Part shown: piece after piece, positions 33,060 to 46,380 of the stretch | Numbering within the stretch: the stretch's first letter is position 1 | How the letters are laid out: each line of letters begins with the position of its first letter | Assembly: GCA_037074705.1 (NCBI GenBank) | Contig: CM073591.1 | Span: 80,582,532 to 80,646,531 of the forward strand | Reading direction: 5' to 3' | DNA from: Zhengitettix transpicula | Taxonomy: Eukaryota; Arthropoda; Insecta; Orthoptera; Tetrigidae | DNA length: 64,000 bases | Position numbers and translations under genes: made by a program | The notes under the pieces: model-generated | What the model saw: the letters and a program-made list of their open reading frames with translations, nothing else | The model's database searches: none | What the model was told of the DNA's origin: nothing

Positions 33060-33200
33060 TTCCCGGTCCTAGCGTGATGCGCGCAACAACCATAGTAACA
33101 TACTGTTCAGGGTGACGATGTTTTGGAGGCGGCGAGACTAGCGGAGTGCGAACGCAACTCGTGACGTCATCTCACACTATTAGCTAACGCACACGCATGG
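33060..33200. promoter_or_regulatory. CpG-rich patch with a palindromic CRE motif
   Basis: A short island (TTTCCCGGTCCTAGCGTGATG, CGCGCAACAACC, GGAGGCGGCGAGACTAGCGG). It includes TGACGTCA at 33162-33169, the full cAMP-response-element palindrome bound by CREB/ATF bZIP factors. It looks like a promoter or enhancer. No start site or downstream exon could be tied to it. Confidence 0.4.
33162..33169. promoter_or_regulatory. CRE palindrome TGACGTCA
   Basis: Perfect 8-bp consensus in a CpG-rich setting. A single 8-mer can occur by chance, so function is unproven. Confidence 0.4.
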
Positions 33201-35124
33201 CACCTTTTCGCCTTCTTTACTCAACCATGGTACGTAATACTTTTACGTTATTTTTATTTTATGAGACACAGTAGCGAAGCCCCGTAGCGACATCGGATGG
33301 TAATGCCCATAAAAACGAAATTCTCGATGCTGAATCTTGAACACAATAAATCGCACCATAGACGTGGCCATAAGCGCATGTACGAGTAGTAACCTGCAGA
33401 GCTGCGAATCATTTTTAATTACGACAAACTTTTTTTTATTTTTGTTCAATTGATTTACTGCTTTTAGGTAATTTTTTACTCGCAGCTATGAGCTCGTCGA
33501 AGATTGTGAAACTTCGTAAAGACTTCCCGATTCAACATATCTCGCTTTATAGTAGATTTTAACATTGTGTTGTCTTCGTACTTGATATCTAACCTTAAAA
33601 AAATACCAAAAACAGAAATGGAAAAATTATCATTCCTAAATATGACGATTCATAACTGTAATAATTTACCTGTCCTCCTCAATAAATCAAATTTAGGTTG
33701 AATCTAAAAAAAACGTGGGCAGTAAAAAGCTTTTCTCCTAACTAATTAAAATCATAATCAAATTTAGATTAAGATGTAGTGTTAAACCGTGATTATTCCA
33801 GGCAGTTTTTGTTCGGGATACAAATTTTCCGAGGACAATGGTTTAATATTGTTAGAGTAAGCTACATTATAAGTAATATTATTAAGTACCTGCCACAGGG
33901 CTATTTGCCCAAGTGTAGATTATTAAATTACACGCATTACTGAACCATTTAGTTACATAAGAAATCATAGCTTGTGACGTCTCTTAAAACGGAATAATTT
34001 ATTATAGAACATCCACAAAGGAAGTGTGCAAATCAGAATTGTTGTGGATTCTGGCAAGCTCAAATAAAAACACTGGTGTGGATCCAAACATATATCCTGC
34101 ATTCACACGTATGAAATGAAAATTAATCGAGTAACAGCTTTCAATACACGTTGCTACTAGCAGGTGTTTCCGATCGAACCCTGTTTTGCGCAGCTGCTTT
34201 AATACAGGTCGTAATGACAAGTTCACAGTCCATGAATGTGATTTGGAAGGTTTACGGAAAGACGTAAGATGCGTAAATTGGAGAACTACAAGTTGGAGCG
34301 CAAAGGTTAGGGTCCTGTTATAAAACAGTATTAAATAAATATTTAATTCCAAGAAAAAATTACTTGTGGGATAAACTGGCAATAGAACACAAGCAAGGAA
34401 ATTAAAAGTACCACCCTAGAAATCTGCCACGAGCTGCACAAAAAAATGTTCATTAACGAATAGTAAAACTCCTTTCCCGAAGCGATATAATTAGAATTAC
34501 CATTTAGATTTCGTAGGATTTCCACTCCTGGGTATACAGACGCGTGAATGTAATACAGCAGTCAGTGTCTTCGTTGAACATAGCTTATAGCTGCGCAGCC
34601 ATTAAATATTCGCAAGGAAAAAATTTCAAACGATATTTTCGGAACGGGACGTACTATGCAAAACTTTTCGTGAGATTCTACGGATGTCAGGAAAGTGCAA
34701 TGTAAACAATACAAACCGTCAGTACTTGTACAATGTTAAATACCTGTCACGGAAAAAGATCTGTCTCGTATTTGCAGCCTTCATTCCCAGCACAGACTAC
34801 AGATACACGTCAGTTGTTGAGAATGGAGCAACGTTCTTCCACGTGAAGGCTCGTGCCTTATCCAAAGTTTTCCCCCCTCAGGACACGCACAGAGCCTAAA
34901 CGGGAAAACTGCGGAATCGGCACCCAAAATTGAAGGGTGACGTTCCGAGAATGTCCATACTACGTGAAGTGCAGCGTGTCCCAACGACTCGTTGCAACAG
35001 CGTCCTACAAACATGAATTTAGCGCACACGTGAGCATGTTTCAATCTGATTGCGAGCGAGTGATCCGTGACGATTGAAATGTCCGAAGTGGGTTGCGAGG
35101 AGGGAAAGTGGACCAGAGACAAAG
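33201..35124. other. Non-coding stretch, nothing recognised
   Basis: Open frames of up to 128 codons on the minus strand show no family resemblance and no supporting splice signals. Confidence 0.45.
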
Positions 35125-35182
35125 AGAGGGTCTCTACCGAACGGAAAATCTGGAACAGCAGCTCCAACTTCGTGTACGATTA
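35125..35182. repeat. Exact 58-bp duplicate, copy 2
   Basis: Identical to 32224-32281 and in the same orientation, 2901 bases to the right. The minus-strand frame again reads VHEVGAAVPDFPFGRDPLF, then diverges. Confidence 0.97.
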
Positions 35183-37189
35183 ATATTTTCTGTAATATAT
35201 ATCTCACGGTGATGTAAAAATGTCAACTTATTGTGGTTGAAGTAGACTGGTAATGTCCACTACTAATAGGACGACGGTAACCGTATGTATTTGCAACGCG
35301 CTTCCGATAAGTAGCCATGGTTCAGCATCAGTCGACATTTATTCAACGTAGTAAGTAAAGATAGCTTCACTAGAATCTCACTACTAAAACTATATGAATC
35401 TGATGAACATGCCTTTAAATAAAATTATTACCACAGTGACTAAATTCGTAAATAAAATCGAGAAACGTATTTTTGACCTACTGTTCTCTAATCTATTAGC
35501 TTTACTGAAGACTCGGAACGTCGTTGAACACGTTCCGCTGCTGGTATCCCAGATGGGCAGGAACCGAGTAGAGGCGACGACCTGAACTCCGTCATAACGA
35601 AACCAGCATCAATTTTGTAGGACAGAGGGCCTGAACTCATCAACACCAAACTCCCAAACGAAGAACTTAGAACGGTCGCATTGTGGGAGAAACCTACGAA
35701 TATTTCAACCAATGTATAACTTATAGATATTTAAATTTTTAAAGAATACTTTAAAGAGCACATTCGATAACATGGTAAACGCTTCGTTCATGTTTCAGAA
35801 GTGGTGAGCAGGAATCGCGGAATTTGTGAACGGACGATCGGGTTCGGGATTCATCGAGATGAAGACAGAAACTGAAGGTCCGGTGTGACACGTGAAGTCA
35901 TTACTGGCAGAGCATTCACTTGAATTTAATAGCAACTTAAAAACTGTAGGATTTTATGAGAGAAAGTTAATATCAAGGGACCTTAAACTATCATCATAAC
36001 TTGGTGTAAATCAAGTGGAACAGTTTACACTTTTCGTAGTCATTGAACAATTTATCAAAAGTAGCGGACTTTTCACACAACTTATTTATTTTTCATCCAC
36101 AATCTAGCATTTCCCTCGGAGAGTTTACTCGCTGTTCAGGTATTCCGGTGATTATGATTGGCAAGAGTTTTGCGATTGTCAAATTATTAGTCGAAACGTC
36201 GGAAAGTACGTAAGAAAATGTAGCGTCATCCCCCGTGAAATCATTTAAAAAATTATTATGGACAATTATGCAAGGCTAATCATTTGGATGTTTCGCTTAC
36301 CTTGTTTACAAATTTCAACAGTTTCGATATACCACCGACGCTTTCCACACATTTTCCCCCCTCTTTCAGTTGTCTCATCGAGTCATAAATGGCCCACACA
36401 TTAAATAGAAGTAGATTTACCGAATTTGCCTCGGCAACTCAGGAAATCATTCCCACAGCGATATGTTCATAATATGACCAATTCACATAACAATGCCTGA
36501 TTTCAAGTACCATTTAAGAACGACATGACACTGAATTTCTCCCAAATCAGCTCCGAAGTTGACTATTGATCTCTATCGAAACGTTCCGGTTATACCTACT
36601 AACAGCCCTACGTGAACACATTTACTTAATCGCGACATTACCAGATGACAGCAATGAATTAACCAAGAACTACGAGCTACAGGCTCTCGCCACTGCCAGA
36701 ACATTTAAGCGTAGAAGTCGGTGATGAAACTAATTCGGAGTCTGAAGTTCATATCAGTAATCGTGTTACATTTTAGTAGTACTTTTCGGGTGTTACATTG
36801 TCTGAATCAAGATAAAAAACAAGGAAGAATGAAAGAAAACAATAGATACACAAAGAGAATAGAAATAAAAAAAATAGGAACTAAAAAGGCAGAGAAAACC
36901 AAGAATCAAGACAGATAATCCAGACATAGGTTTATCGAGCGGAGTTTATAGCAATGAAATAAATCGTATAGACGTGGATAACAAGACAAAAATGGTAAAA
37001 GTAGATTACTCCACGTTTCGAAAACGAAGAAACTCTGTTCATCAAAGAAATGTCAGAACTTCAATATTTCCTCACCGTTGGCAACATATTTAAAAGTAGA
37101 TTAAATCCCGGTCGCTGCAAAAGTGAAGTAGGCAGACTTTGACGATTCGCAACGATGCTAAAGAGGGAGAATTCATCGGGAGGAGGTGT
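35183..37189. other. Non-coding stretch, nothing recognised
   Basis: Mixed composition with frequent CpG. No protein-like frame. Confidence 0.45.
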
Positions 37190-37900
37190 CACATATACAA
37201 TGTAGGACGAGTCGATGTACCGATCAGCGGCTAATACCGAAACGGCGGGAACACGGCGATGGGAAAATTTGCGTTGCCAGTATACTGGTTGTGAAAGCGC
37301 CGGTGCTCCAGTTGGGAAGTGTTCCAGTTACACCAAAACACATTAGCCGCGATACCGTATTCGTTTGCGCAACAACGCTTCTTCCGTACGAGGTTTTGAG
37401 GAGGATCCAGACAATAGCGCACTCCCGGATCAAGGACTCCGTCCATTTGAATTTCCAAATCCGTACGGGAGCTGCGCTGGGCTCCAAGGCTACGAGGGCG
37501 ATCTTCTGGGATCGGACTCCGCGCGGAGCGGCGCCACCTGTGAGTGGAGGAACCTTGGCGCACCGCACAGGCCTTCCTCGAGTGCCCTTCGCGGAGAATT
37601 AACGTTATTAGAATGTGGGAGAGGGGACGCGGCCGAGTCCTTTACTGCGACCCGGAAACTTTGCGCAACTCTCGCAAATCGTGTCGTCCCAAATTCGACT
37701 CGAAAGTTCTGAAAAGCGGCGCGGTTATCAGCTAATCGGCCCGGAGATTTACTTAAGCTACAAACCCAATTCGGGTTATCGGTAACGCAAACGCGATCTG
37801 GCCACAAATCGCCGCAGACGTGTTTTCACGAAAGCTCGCCTCAGGACGAGGACGTCCGATCATTTTAAACGCTTCCATTATACGCCGATATCTTCAGTAG
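37190..37900. promoter_or_regulatory. Largest CpG-rich island of the window
   Basis: About 700 bases rich in CpG (ACGAGGGCGATC, TCCGCGCGGAGCGGCGCC, GAGGGGACGCGGCCGAG). Frames of 105-138 codons are open in several frames on both strands at once, as expected when stops are rare in GC-rich DNA. None shows a domain. It is a candidate upstream promoter or first exon for the minus-strand rdx gene, or an unrelated regulatory island. Confidence 0.35.
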
Positions 37901-39919
37901 CTACCGACTAAATTACGTAAATCACCCACCGCGACTAGGAAGTGGCCTCCAAATAACAAATCAGCCGGCCATTCAATCTTTGTTATGTAACCAGAAACCT
38001 ATACCAGAAAAGCGCTAACGAAGTTAACACAAGCTCAAAGCACTTCAAACGTGACTTTGTAACACTCGAGCGATAACAGCGCTAGACCTTCGAATCGAAC
38101 GTCTATTATAAAAACGTAACTGAACGTGAGGCAATAACATCAAAACACACATCGCCCTTGCCCGGAGCATTTCTTCCTGGCCAACAAGGATTTCTGGTTT
38201 ATTCCGTTTAGGAACTCTACACCACAGACCATGTCACTCGTGTAGAGGCCGCCCGTTTGTCGACAGTTTAACGTAGGTCCATATGTAAGTAAATGATTTC
38301 TCCATTGCGTACACTGCAAATTCTCAGGAGTGGGTGTTTTACAAATAATATACGGAAAAGACCAACAAGAACAAGCAGAAAAACGGCGGACATCAGTTCT
38401 CATAAAACACCCGTACTTAAAATAACTCTCCAGGGACAGGAACTTTTTACATATATCTCAGTTTGCTGATGTTCCCTCAGTATTAGCCGACGATAAAATG
38501 TTCGCAGAATGGAAGTGGAGTTGACAGAATAGATCGGAACAAATCGAGAAAAACTGGATGAGAACGCAAAAGAAATTTAAAAGGTGTATAATAGAAACAG
38601 AGATGCAGTGGAAGAGTAAAGTTAAATGGCAGTGGACACGAATCATTGCGAGAAGACGTGGGAAGTGGTTTCTGAACTTTAATCACGAGGAACACGAGTG
38701 GAAGCCAAGTGTTTGGTCGAACGATCAAAATGAAATCACTTCTCACTATATAAACACTAAAAAAGCAAAAATAGGTTGCAACTTTTAATATATAGGATGC
38801 TACATGATAGACAGAGCTCGTGTCAAAGAAAGTGACAACAAAATAACGACGTTGGGCAAGGATGGATTGCAAGAAACCCGATAGGTATATCGTAGAGGGA
38901 TGTATAAATAGATAAGTGGTACCGTTGGATAAAATTGATACAGGTGAAAAGTAAGTACCCAAACTTTATAAGAAACTAAAGAAAACTACGACCATTCCAA
39001 AAACAGGAAACGTATTACGGAAAGGGGATCACGGAATATATAATTAATTAAATATCTCAGAAATCTAAAATCTATTCCGCACAGTAAGATCTGAACTGCC
39101 AAATTTTTACAGACGTCATTATTCAGCCGAGACTCGTGGTCCAGTGAAATGCAAACTCGGAGACACTATCTAGGTTCTTAATCTTAAGTAACAGACGAAG
39201 TGAATAAGACGGACACACAAAAAGGCTGCAACAGGGTTCTCAAGGAACTGGTATGTGACACGCATCACGACAAAGAACTCATCACCCCAACACGAGAGCC
39301 GAGGTGATTAATAGGTCGGCTTACGGTCCGCACATCCCCCTTGCTCAACGTGCAAACCTGACGTGAAATAAAAAAACAGAAAAGGTATCACACATGCAGC
39401 GGGAATAAAGAAGATTCAAACCCGGTGTCACGGAAAAACTAGCAGCACACCGGCCTTCAAAATCAAACTGAAATAAAAACTGAGAACAAGTAAATCGAGA
39501 TCACGGACAAAATGGTCAGAAGCTAATTTGGATATAAGATGGAAAACATCCCCGAAAATACGAGATTTCCCGGAAGAAGGCGACCGCCCATGACATACTT
39601 GAACGATAACGTGCTGTTGTCAAAGCAGCGGTACAGCACTGGCCAGGAAAAACATTCAACACGTGCTGCCACTTCCGCTCCCCTCCCTTCACAGATCTGC
39701 TCGAAAATCGAACACATCAAGAGAACGAAGCTCGCGTTAAGAAGCAAGATCAACTTACCGATAAAATGCAAAACGTCAAGTACAAACACAATAAGGGTAG
39801 CATTCTATTTTTTCTATACTTCCCCGACGACTGTCAACAACTGTCCAGACAATGATTTCTTAAGGTAATTAGATAGTAAAGGAGAAATTTACCTGTTTAG
39901 TGCAAACATAACCACGGTT
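37901..39919. other. Non-coding stretch, nothing recognised
   Basis: A minus-strand frame of 159 codons at 38483-38962 is rich in F, S, L and I without a domain and is treated as chance. Nothing else stands out. Confidence 0.45.
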
Positions 39920-40200
39920 GTTCACTTGTATCCTAGGGTGCAAACTTCCATTATCCACACAAGAACGACACAACACAGACGTGACCCCCCAACACTGCAC
40001 TTCCCGCTCCCAACAAGGCAGTGCCCCTCATCAGACTGAAGAGCTGAACTGCCACGGCCAACAGTCCCCGCCGCCAACGGGTGGGGGAAAGGGAAGGGGA
40101 AGGAGAAGGCGACGGAGCCCTTGGTCGCTGCCAACCTCGGCCCGACAAACTCCCAAGCAACACACACGACTCGAATCCTTTCTTAAACATTGCAGTTTGT
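39920..40200. promoter_or_regulatory. GC-rich patch with a purine-rich run
   Basis: The plus strand reads CCGCCGCCAACGGG, then GGGGGAAAGGGAAGGGGAAG and GAGAAGGCGACGGAGCCC. On the minus strand it is a long pyrimidine tract followed by G-rich sequence, reminiscent of a 5' leader or promoter. No protein family is matched. Confidence 0.3.
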
Positions 40201-42377
40201 TTCGATAATAGTATCATATTTTTACTTCAAAAATGTTAAATGATAATATATTTATTATATCACAATGTGAAATAATGACGTTATTTTAACGTACGCACAT
40301 GAACGGGCCATAGTAGTATGATTTTAATTAAATATATAAGACTATAACTCGCACTTCGAAAATACTATGCGGTTGCATTCACGTTAAAGTTGCTAAACGC
40401 CTGGTACGAGTTAAATGACTACAAACGAGAATTTCAAGATTATAAGTCTTTGGACTTCGGTATGACCCGCAGTGAATCATTTCAACCAATAAAAAAAACT
40501 GACCTGCGACAAGCATTCTCACCTGCAGTTTAATAAAGACGATTTATCTCCCGCACGTCCGCCCATGGATGAAGACAAAATGGGAAAAAAGAGGCTTTAT
40601 GATAGTTGAGATTCGAAGAAGATAAAGAGTTGAAGTATCTTCGTGAGCCCGAATCGTCTGCTAACTTGGAAGTCTCTGATTAAAATTCTATTTGTACAGA
40701 CTTTAGAAAATTTTTACTGTATTGCGGGTCAGGGGTATTTGTTTATAAATACAATGCTTCTTTTAATTATTTAATATTAGTTCTTATTATAAATCGTAAT
40801 GAAATGGTCGAACATGGATTATGCGACTATTCTCGTCGCAAGTTATTCGGATGTAAGCCTCTTCTTTTAGTATGTTGTCTATCATTAAATTATAACAGAT
40901 ATCACTGCTTCCTTGACGCGTGCACCTACACTCACCTGAAGAAGAAGAAAAAACTGTACCTGATTAGTTCAAGTTCATCTGGCTTTTCCTTTGTTAACAG
41001 ACAGCATTGTTTAATAAGCAAAAAAAAATGTTTAAAAAATAAATTATACCTCTGCTTATAATTTCGCATAGAGGGTGTGTCGAAACCTGCTCAAAAGATG
41101 ATCAGAGTGTCTTACAATTCTAAACAAACATTTGCTCTACATATCTTTACTAGTTCGGAACCAATGCTCGAAATATCCCGACGTGAACCCGATACCCCGG
41201 TACGAGCAGCTGCTACACCGAGAGAGACTATTGACTATTGAATTTGGAGGGAAATGTATGCAACGTACCCGCAGCCACGTGTAGCTGGGTGCATACTTGG
41301 CGTGGAGCAAACTCCGGGAAACGTTTTTCATTCGTCGTTCCCGAGAGTCAGCATTGTTTCGCCATTAAATGGCGGTGAGAGAAATGATTTGCCTGGTAAG
41401 GGAGATTGTGATCTTCATTTAAACGTGCACAATGATTGTGTTATATACACTGCGGCTACAACAAACCACCGCACAAGTGATCTGGAATATGACACGTCGT
41501 AATCCGAAATAGAGAAGTTTGAGAACGGTCATAACGAGAAAGAATTCTTTGGGTAATTCGACGTGGCTATAAATTCGGAAGGTCCGAGGGACGCGGACCT
41601 GACACGTGTATCGTATCCGGACGCCTCCGAGTTCCCTCCGAAGCAAAGGCAGCTCTGTGCAGCTAAAACTCGGCGACCTTCGGCAATTTTTAAGGATCGA
41701 ATACGAGTCAATTGGAAAGCGCAGAAAGCCGACGTTTCGTGATTGTGCCTCGTGACTTGGAAAGTAGGGAGCGATAGGGGCACCGCTGTGGAAGATTAGG
41801 CGCTCGCTCGGTGAAATCTCGCCTGAATGCATAAGAAATTCTACTTTCATTTTTGACACAGTTAGGCGACTAACCGAGCAACTAGCTTCCACTTACATTA
41901 GAGAAAACGAATTCAACAATATTCTATTCTTTACGACGCCCACAATAACTTCCACGGCGAACCGACGACTCCCGAGCGCAATCTTTTAATGCCCAAGAAT
42001 ACTTCCTCGTAACCCAGCGGTGAAAACTTGAAAAAATTTGCATCAGTGGGAACGTTGGTCAGATCAACCCAATGTTTCTACTCACAATTAATTTGAATTC
42101 GGCGTTTACTTTTAAAGAACATAATGTCGCAATTAATAATGTCTTACAGCAAGAAAAGAAACGTAACTTGCACAATAAATAATTATCTATTCATAAAAAA
42201 AATAGACCAAAACTATTTTTATCTAAAAAAAACTTCTCAAAAAATCGTATGTTACTAACTACAAGCCTAGCGAGCCTTGCTGTAGCTTAATTAGATGAAA
42301 TTTTAAACAGAAGTCCGTTCTCTCACAGGCCTTTCTTGAGAAACACACTTAACTTTTATTTTATAGGAAGCGGGTTT
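40201..42377. other. Non-coding stretch with a CpG-rich section at 41560-41860
   Basis: The CpG-rich section (GGTCCGAGGGACGCGGACC, CGGACGCCTCCGAG) has a 157-codon minus-strand frame without family resemblance. The remainder is AT-rich. Confidence 0.4.
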
Positions 42378-42586
42378 GCCCGACCTACCTGATGCAGGTT
42401 TTTCTAGGGTTTTTCCTGCATTACTTTTAGGCGAATGCCGGGTAGGATCCTTAAACCATAGCCCGGGGGCCCTAGTAACCCTTGGCTACCTTCCTCTACC
42501 CTTCCGCATCCCCCCTTTCAAATCCCTTCCTATGCTATTAAAGGGGAGTTGCCCATTGTGGATCACCCTCATGTAGCCTGTTGCCC
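42378..42586 (+). repeat. Interspersed repeat R1, copy b (3' part)
   Basis: Reads GCCCGACCTACCTGATGCAG, TTTTCTAGGG, TTTAGGCGAATGCCGGGTAG, GATCCTTAAACCATAGCCCG, GGGGCCCTAGTAACCCTTGG and CCGCATCCCCCCTTTCAAAT, ending GATCACCCTCATGTAGCCTG then an A-rich tract. It begins part-way into the longer copy c, so it is 5'-truncated, the usual state for retroposed elements. Confidence 0.85.
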
Positions 42587-45500
42587 TAAAAAAAAAGTTT
42601 CCGAGTCTTTCAATGAACAAAAGTTTACATCTTACCAGAACATACCATTGTTCCAGATAGTTTTGAACCCAAAAATTATGCTAATTTCTAGCTGTATGTT
42701 CTATCTCTCATATGCGGAACCCTCGTTAATTACTCTATAGAGTAAACCCAATTTAGGAGGTTTATTCCTTTAACGACGGATAAGACACGTCTGCCCAGGA
42801 CCTATTTCTATTATTTTTCTCCGAAGACAAAAAGCTGAGCTTTTCGAAACGCCGGAGTATTTCTTCTACGCACGCAACAGTAACCCCTCATTATTTTTAA
42901 TTTCACTTTACAAATTCTAATACACGTATCATCTAATACAATATCCTGAATAATTTAGAATTTTTATTTGTAAAAATTCGAAAAACTATTGTTGAGAATG
43001 ACAATGATTAAGCAATTTTTGTGTGAATAATGAAATATGATCAATAATGAAATCCAACAAACGACTACAACGTGTTTATTAATATTTAACTTAAAGTTTT
43101 TCTATAGAGGTCAAGCCCGAAATTAAATACGTTTGTTCAATATAGCTACTTCTATTTGACTTAAAGCTGCCACTGCGGATTAAGAATGATTTTTTTTCTT
43201 AAATTAATTTTTATTTTGATTAGATTCCACTCTAAACACTCCTATTTTATTTTCCGGTAAGTCCGTTTAATTAATCTTCTACTTTCCAGTTTTGGCATGA
43301 ATGTACCGATTTGAAAGTAGAACAGTTCATTGTTCATTCCGCTTTATTTATAACCTCAAGAATCCATCAATTCGAAAATTAAATACATAATCACCCCAAA
43401 TGTCCAAATTCAATTAATTAGTGTTCAGCAATAATTTATTTAATTTTGGTCGTAACAAATACGTTACTGATGTGTGTATCTATACAAAACAGTCATTTTA
43501 ACGAGTTTTTACGTTCATTCATTCAACAATGGAATTTAAGAAGTAGGTGATTATCGATTTAAATTTCTGTTCTTGACTCTGCTAATTCGTTCAAAGAATA
43601 ATTAAATTACGCAAGCTACATGCATTAAATAGAATACAGTGTTTGATACACTTTTTCATGGATTATACACACACATAACAAGGCAATTCTTTTCTGAAAT
43701 GATCTTTTTATAAAATGAATACATTTTCAGATTTGAAATTGTACATTCCAATATTTAAAATGTTTAATTAAAATGTTACTCGTATATTTTATCAATCGGA
43801 AAAACTTTAAAATAAAATTTTTATTTCAAATTCAAAATTAATTTTACAAAAAATTATTTTTATCGAACGTCAAATTATTTTTTAAAATATTTCACTTTGT
43901 TGTACCATTGCATTTTTTACTTCATCAAACATACCATAAAAGCGGAAAATTGTCGAAAGGTTTTTCTGTTTATATTATAATTCTTCGTATATATATTTTT
44001 TATTTTTCTAATAACACCTACTTACTTTATGTATGAATTACAATAAGGTTAAGAAAATAAGCATACATCCATTGGAGCTAAAAGTATCAAAGCGCCAGAG
44101 CTATACAGGATTTAATTAATCTCTTCGAAAGACTATTAGCAAGCCAAGAACAAAGTTAACGTTGCGGACAAAACAAGCAACAGTTTCTTAATTGTATTAA
44201 TACAGACATTCTCTGACGTTAAATATTCGCGCTTGATTTACCGCATAATATATAAATTTAGTTTCAGGAATTGCTGATTATTTAAGTCAAAATACATAAC
44301 TGTAGAAAAATTTATGATATAAAGATACAACACAATACAACTACAAAAAAGTGTTATTATAAAGTTAGCTAATTAAATTAGATCCGAAATTTAATGGAGA
44401 ACGTGGGGGTAGTCGTTACTAAATTGAGAATGATGTATTGGAAGAGTTGTTGAAATTGTACTAAAATATACAACGTTTCCAGAAAGAATGTCACAATAAT
44501 TCGATAGCATCTATTGTGTTTTAGTCTAAGTTACCACTCATATCATAGCCTAGTTGAAATGAAAGTCACCAAGACTATTGCAGCGTAATTAACTTAATAC
44601 CATCAACCGGTACCTGTAAAATATTTTCCATAGAATCATTAGAAATAGCGGAATACTTCCATACAGAGGCACTTCACAACATAATTTAGGATTTTTAGAA
44701 TTCTATACTGATTTCACAATTTGTTTTTTTTATGTTGGAGTATCGTAAGGGATGAAAGGCGGTAAGTAAACAGGAAAGACAGTGTCAAGAAAACCATTCT
44801 CTGAAAACAGGCACGTAAATTTGCTGTTTGTACCAGATCAATAGGCGATCGGAATGAATTAACTGCCGCGCTGTTTGAGTAGCGTCGTGTAGCGGAGTAA
44901 ACCAAAAACCACCCACGGTGCGTATTAAATCGAATTAGATTACAATGAACTCAAATTTAATTTTAAGCAGAATGATTTACTCACTGCCCGTCCAACCTAG
45001 GAAAAGTTAAGATTTATTAAAAATAGTTGCAACGGGTGAAGAAGTAGTATAAATCTTGCCGAAGTTAAAGAATTAATTTGTATCTGCAGATTTATATTGA
45101 CTATATACGTCTGTGGTTATAATTAGATAAACACGCTGAGTTAAATTTATGTCCAAGGGTAAACTCCAAGGCAGTACTTTGCGTCAAGTGAACGAGTCAC
45201 ATAAACGTCAATTGTCCTGACAACACAATAGACCCCCCCTCCTCTCCTCAATACTTTATAAACAGTCGTTGAAACGAGAAGGACGTGCCATTGGAGAAAT
45301 GCACTTTCCCACATTAGGGACGACCAAGTGAAAGGTCTGTTGGCAGCCTTGAGCGAAATGCGCACACCCTACAGGCGGCCACGGTAACTACTATCGAGCG
45401 ACGGTGATAGGAGAGAGGAGAGCTAACTCAAAACAGATCATCTTATAAGGTGGAACCAGTCAGTCGCACGCATGACAAAACAGCGAGTAGCTCTCGACAA

Positions 45501-45994
45501 AAAAGTCAACAGAATATCATAATAGGGAGAGAGGAAAGTAGTGAAACAGGAGAAAGCGCACTGTAGATACTCATAGATTCATTCTATGATATACGAGTGC
45601 ACTAATTCTTTCAGAAAAAGCAAATTAAAATCACGTACTTAATATTTCGATATCGTTCGACACGAGGGCACCATCAGATCACATTTCGAGCAAATATCTG
45701 GTATGTCACTGTGGAACATTTTATTCTTGACGATTCATACAAAAACGAGATCATTTGAGCAGGATCTTGTTAGTCTCGCTCTTAACACAAATTTTTAAAC
45801 TATTCTAGTAAGAGTCATTCAAAATTAACCTTAACTCAGCACTTGGTATATGGTCCCTATTCCCGATCCACATTACTGAGGAATCTGTTTTTAATCCATT
45901 GTCAAACGATGTTCCACGCTTACATCTGATTCCATTTTCCGCAGTCACAAATGCACTAGCTTAAACATCTATTGTTCATATCACATCGGCCTGT
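42587..45994. other. AT-rich non-coding stretch
   Basis: Very AT-rich, with a small GC-richer patch near 45160-45460. No coding or RNA gene signature. Confidence 0.5.
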
Positions 45995-46380
45995 TCTGAG
46001 AGGTGTATGTTTCGGGGTAACAGACCTTGGGCATACGGTCAGAGTTGTCCGCTATTCCTATTGGAGTAGTCGGCCAGCTGCCTCCTAAACTGGTCAAGGC
46101 AAGGCACGGCGAGAGGAAAGCTGTGACCCCACAAAAAACTCCTCTCCCGGCAATTGACGGTCGTGGGACAAGTACCAAATGCCCGACCTTCCTAATGCAG
46201 GTTTTCCCCTGCATCAATTTTAGGCGAATTGCCGGGTAGGATCCTTAAATTATAGCCCGAGGGCCCTAGTTAACCCTTGGCTACCTTGCTCTACCTTTCC
46301 GCATCCCCCTTTCACTATTTTTCCTATGCTATAAGAGTTGCCACTATGTGGATTACCCTATACATAGCCTGTCTACACCT
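45995..46380 (+). repeat. Interspersed repeat R1, copy c (longest uninterrupted copy)
   Basis: About 385 bases: CTGAGAGGTGTATGTTTCGG, GTCGGCCAGCTGCCTCCTAA, ACTGGTCAAGGCAAGGCACG, GACCCCACAAAAAACTCC, ATGCCCGACCTTCCTAATGC, GAATTGCCGGGTAGGATCC, GGGCCCTAGTTAACCCTTGG, CTTTCCGCATCCCCC and a terminus TACATAGCCTGTCTACACC. No internal protein frame and no clear tRNA-like A/B boxes, so the class (SINE, MITE or LINE tail) is open. Confidence 0.85.

Noticed and set aside
34002..34382. 126-codon minus-strand frame
   Set aside because: No recognisable motif on either strand and no splice or start context.
37186..37807. Overlapping open frames of 105-138 codons on both strands
   Set aside because: They coexist in several frames of a GC-rich island, where stops are rare. 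None shows a domain, a signal peptide or splice support.
38483..38962. 159-codon minus-strand frame
   Set aside because: Repetitive F/S/L/I/Y composition, no domain, and located in anonymous AT-rich DNA; treated as chance.
41419..41892. 157-codon minus-strand frame over a CpG-rich section
   Set aside because: No family resemblance, and an overlapping second frame of 84 codons is also open; more likely a by-product of base composition.
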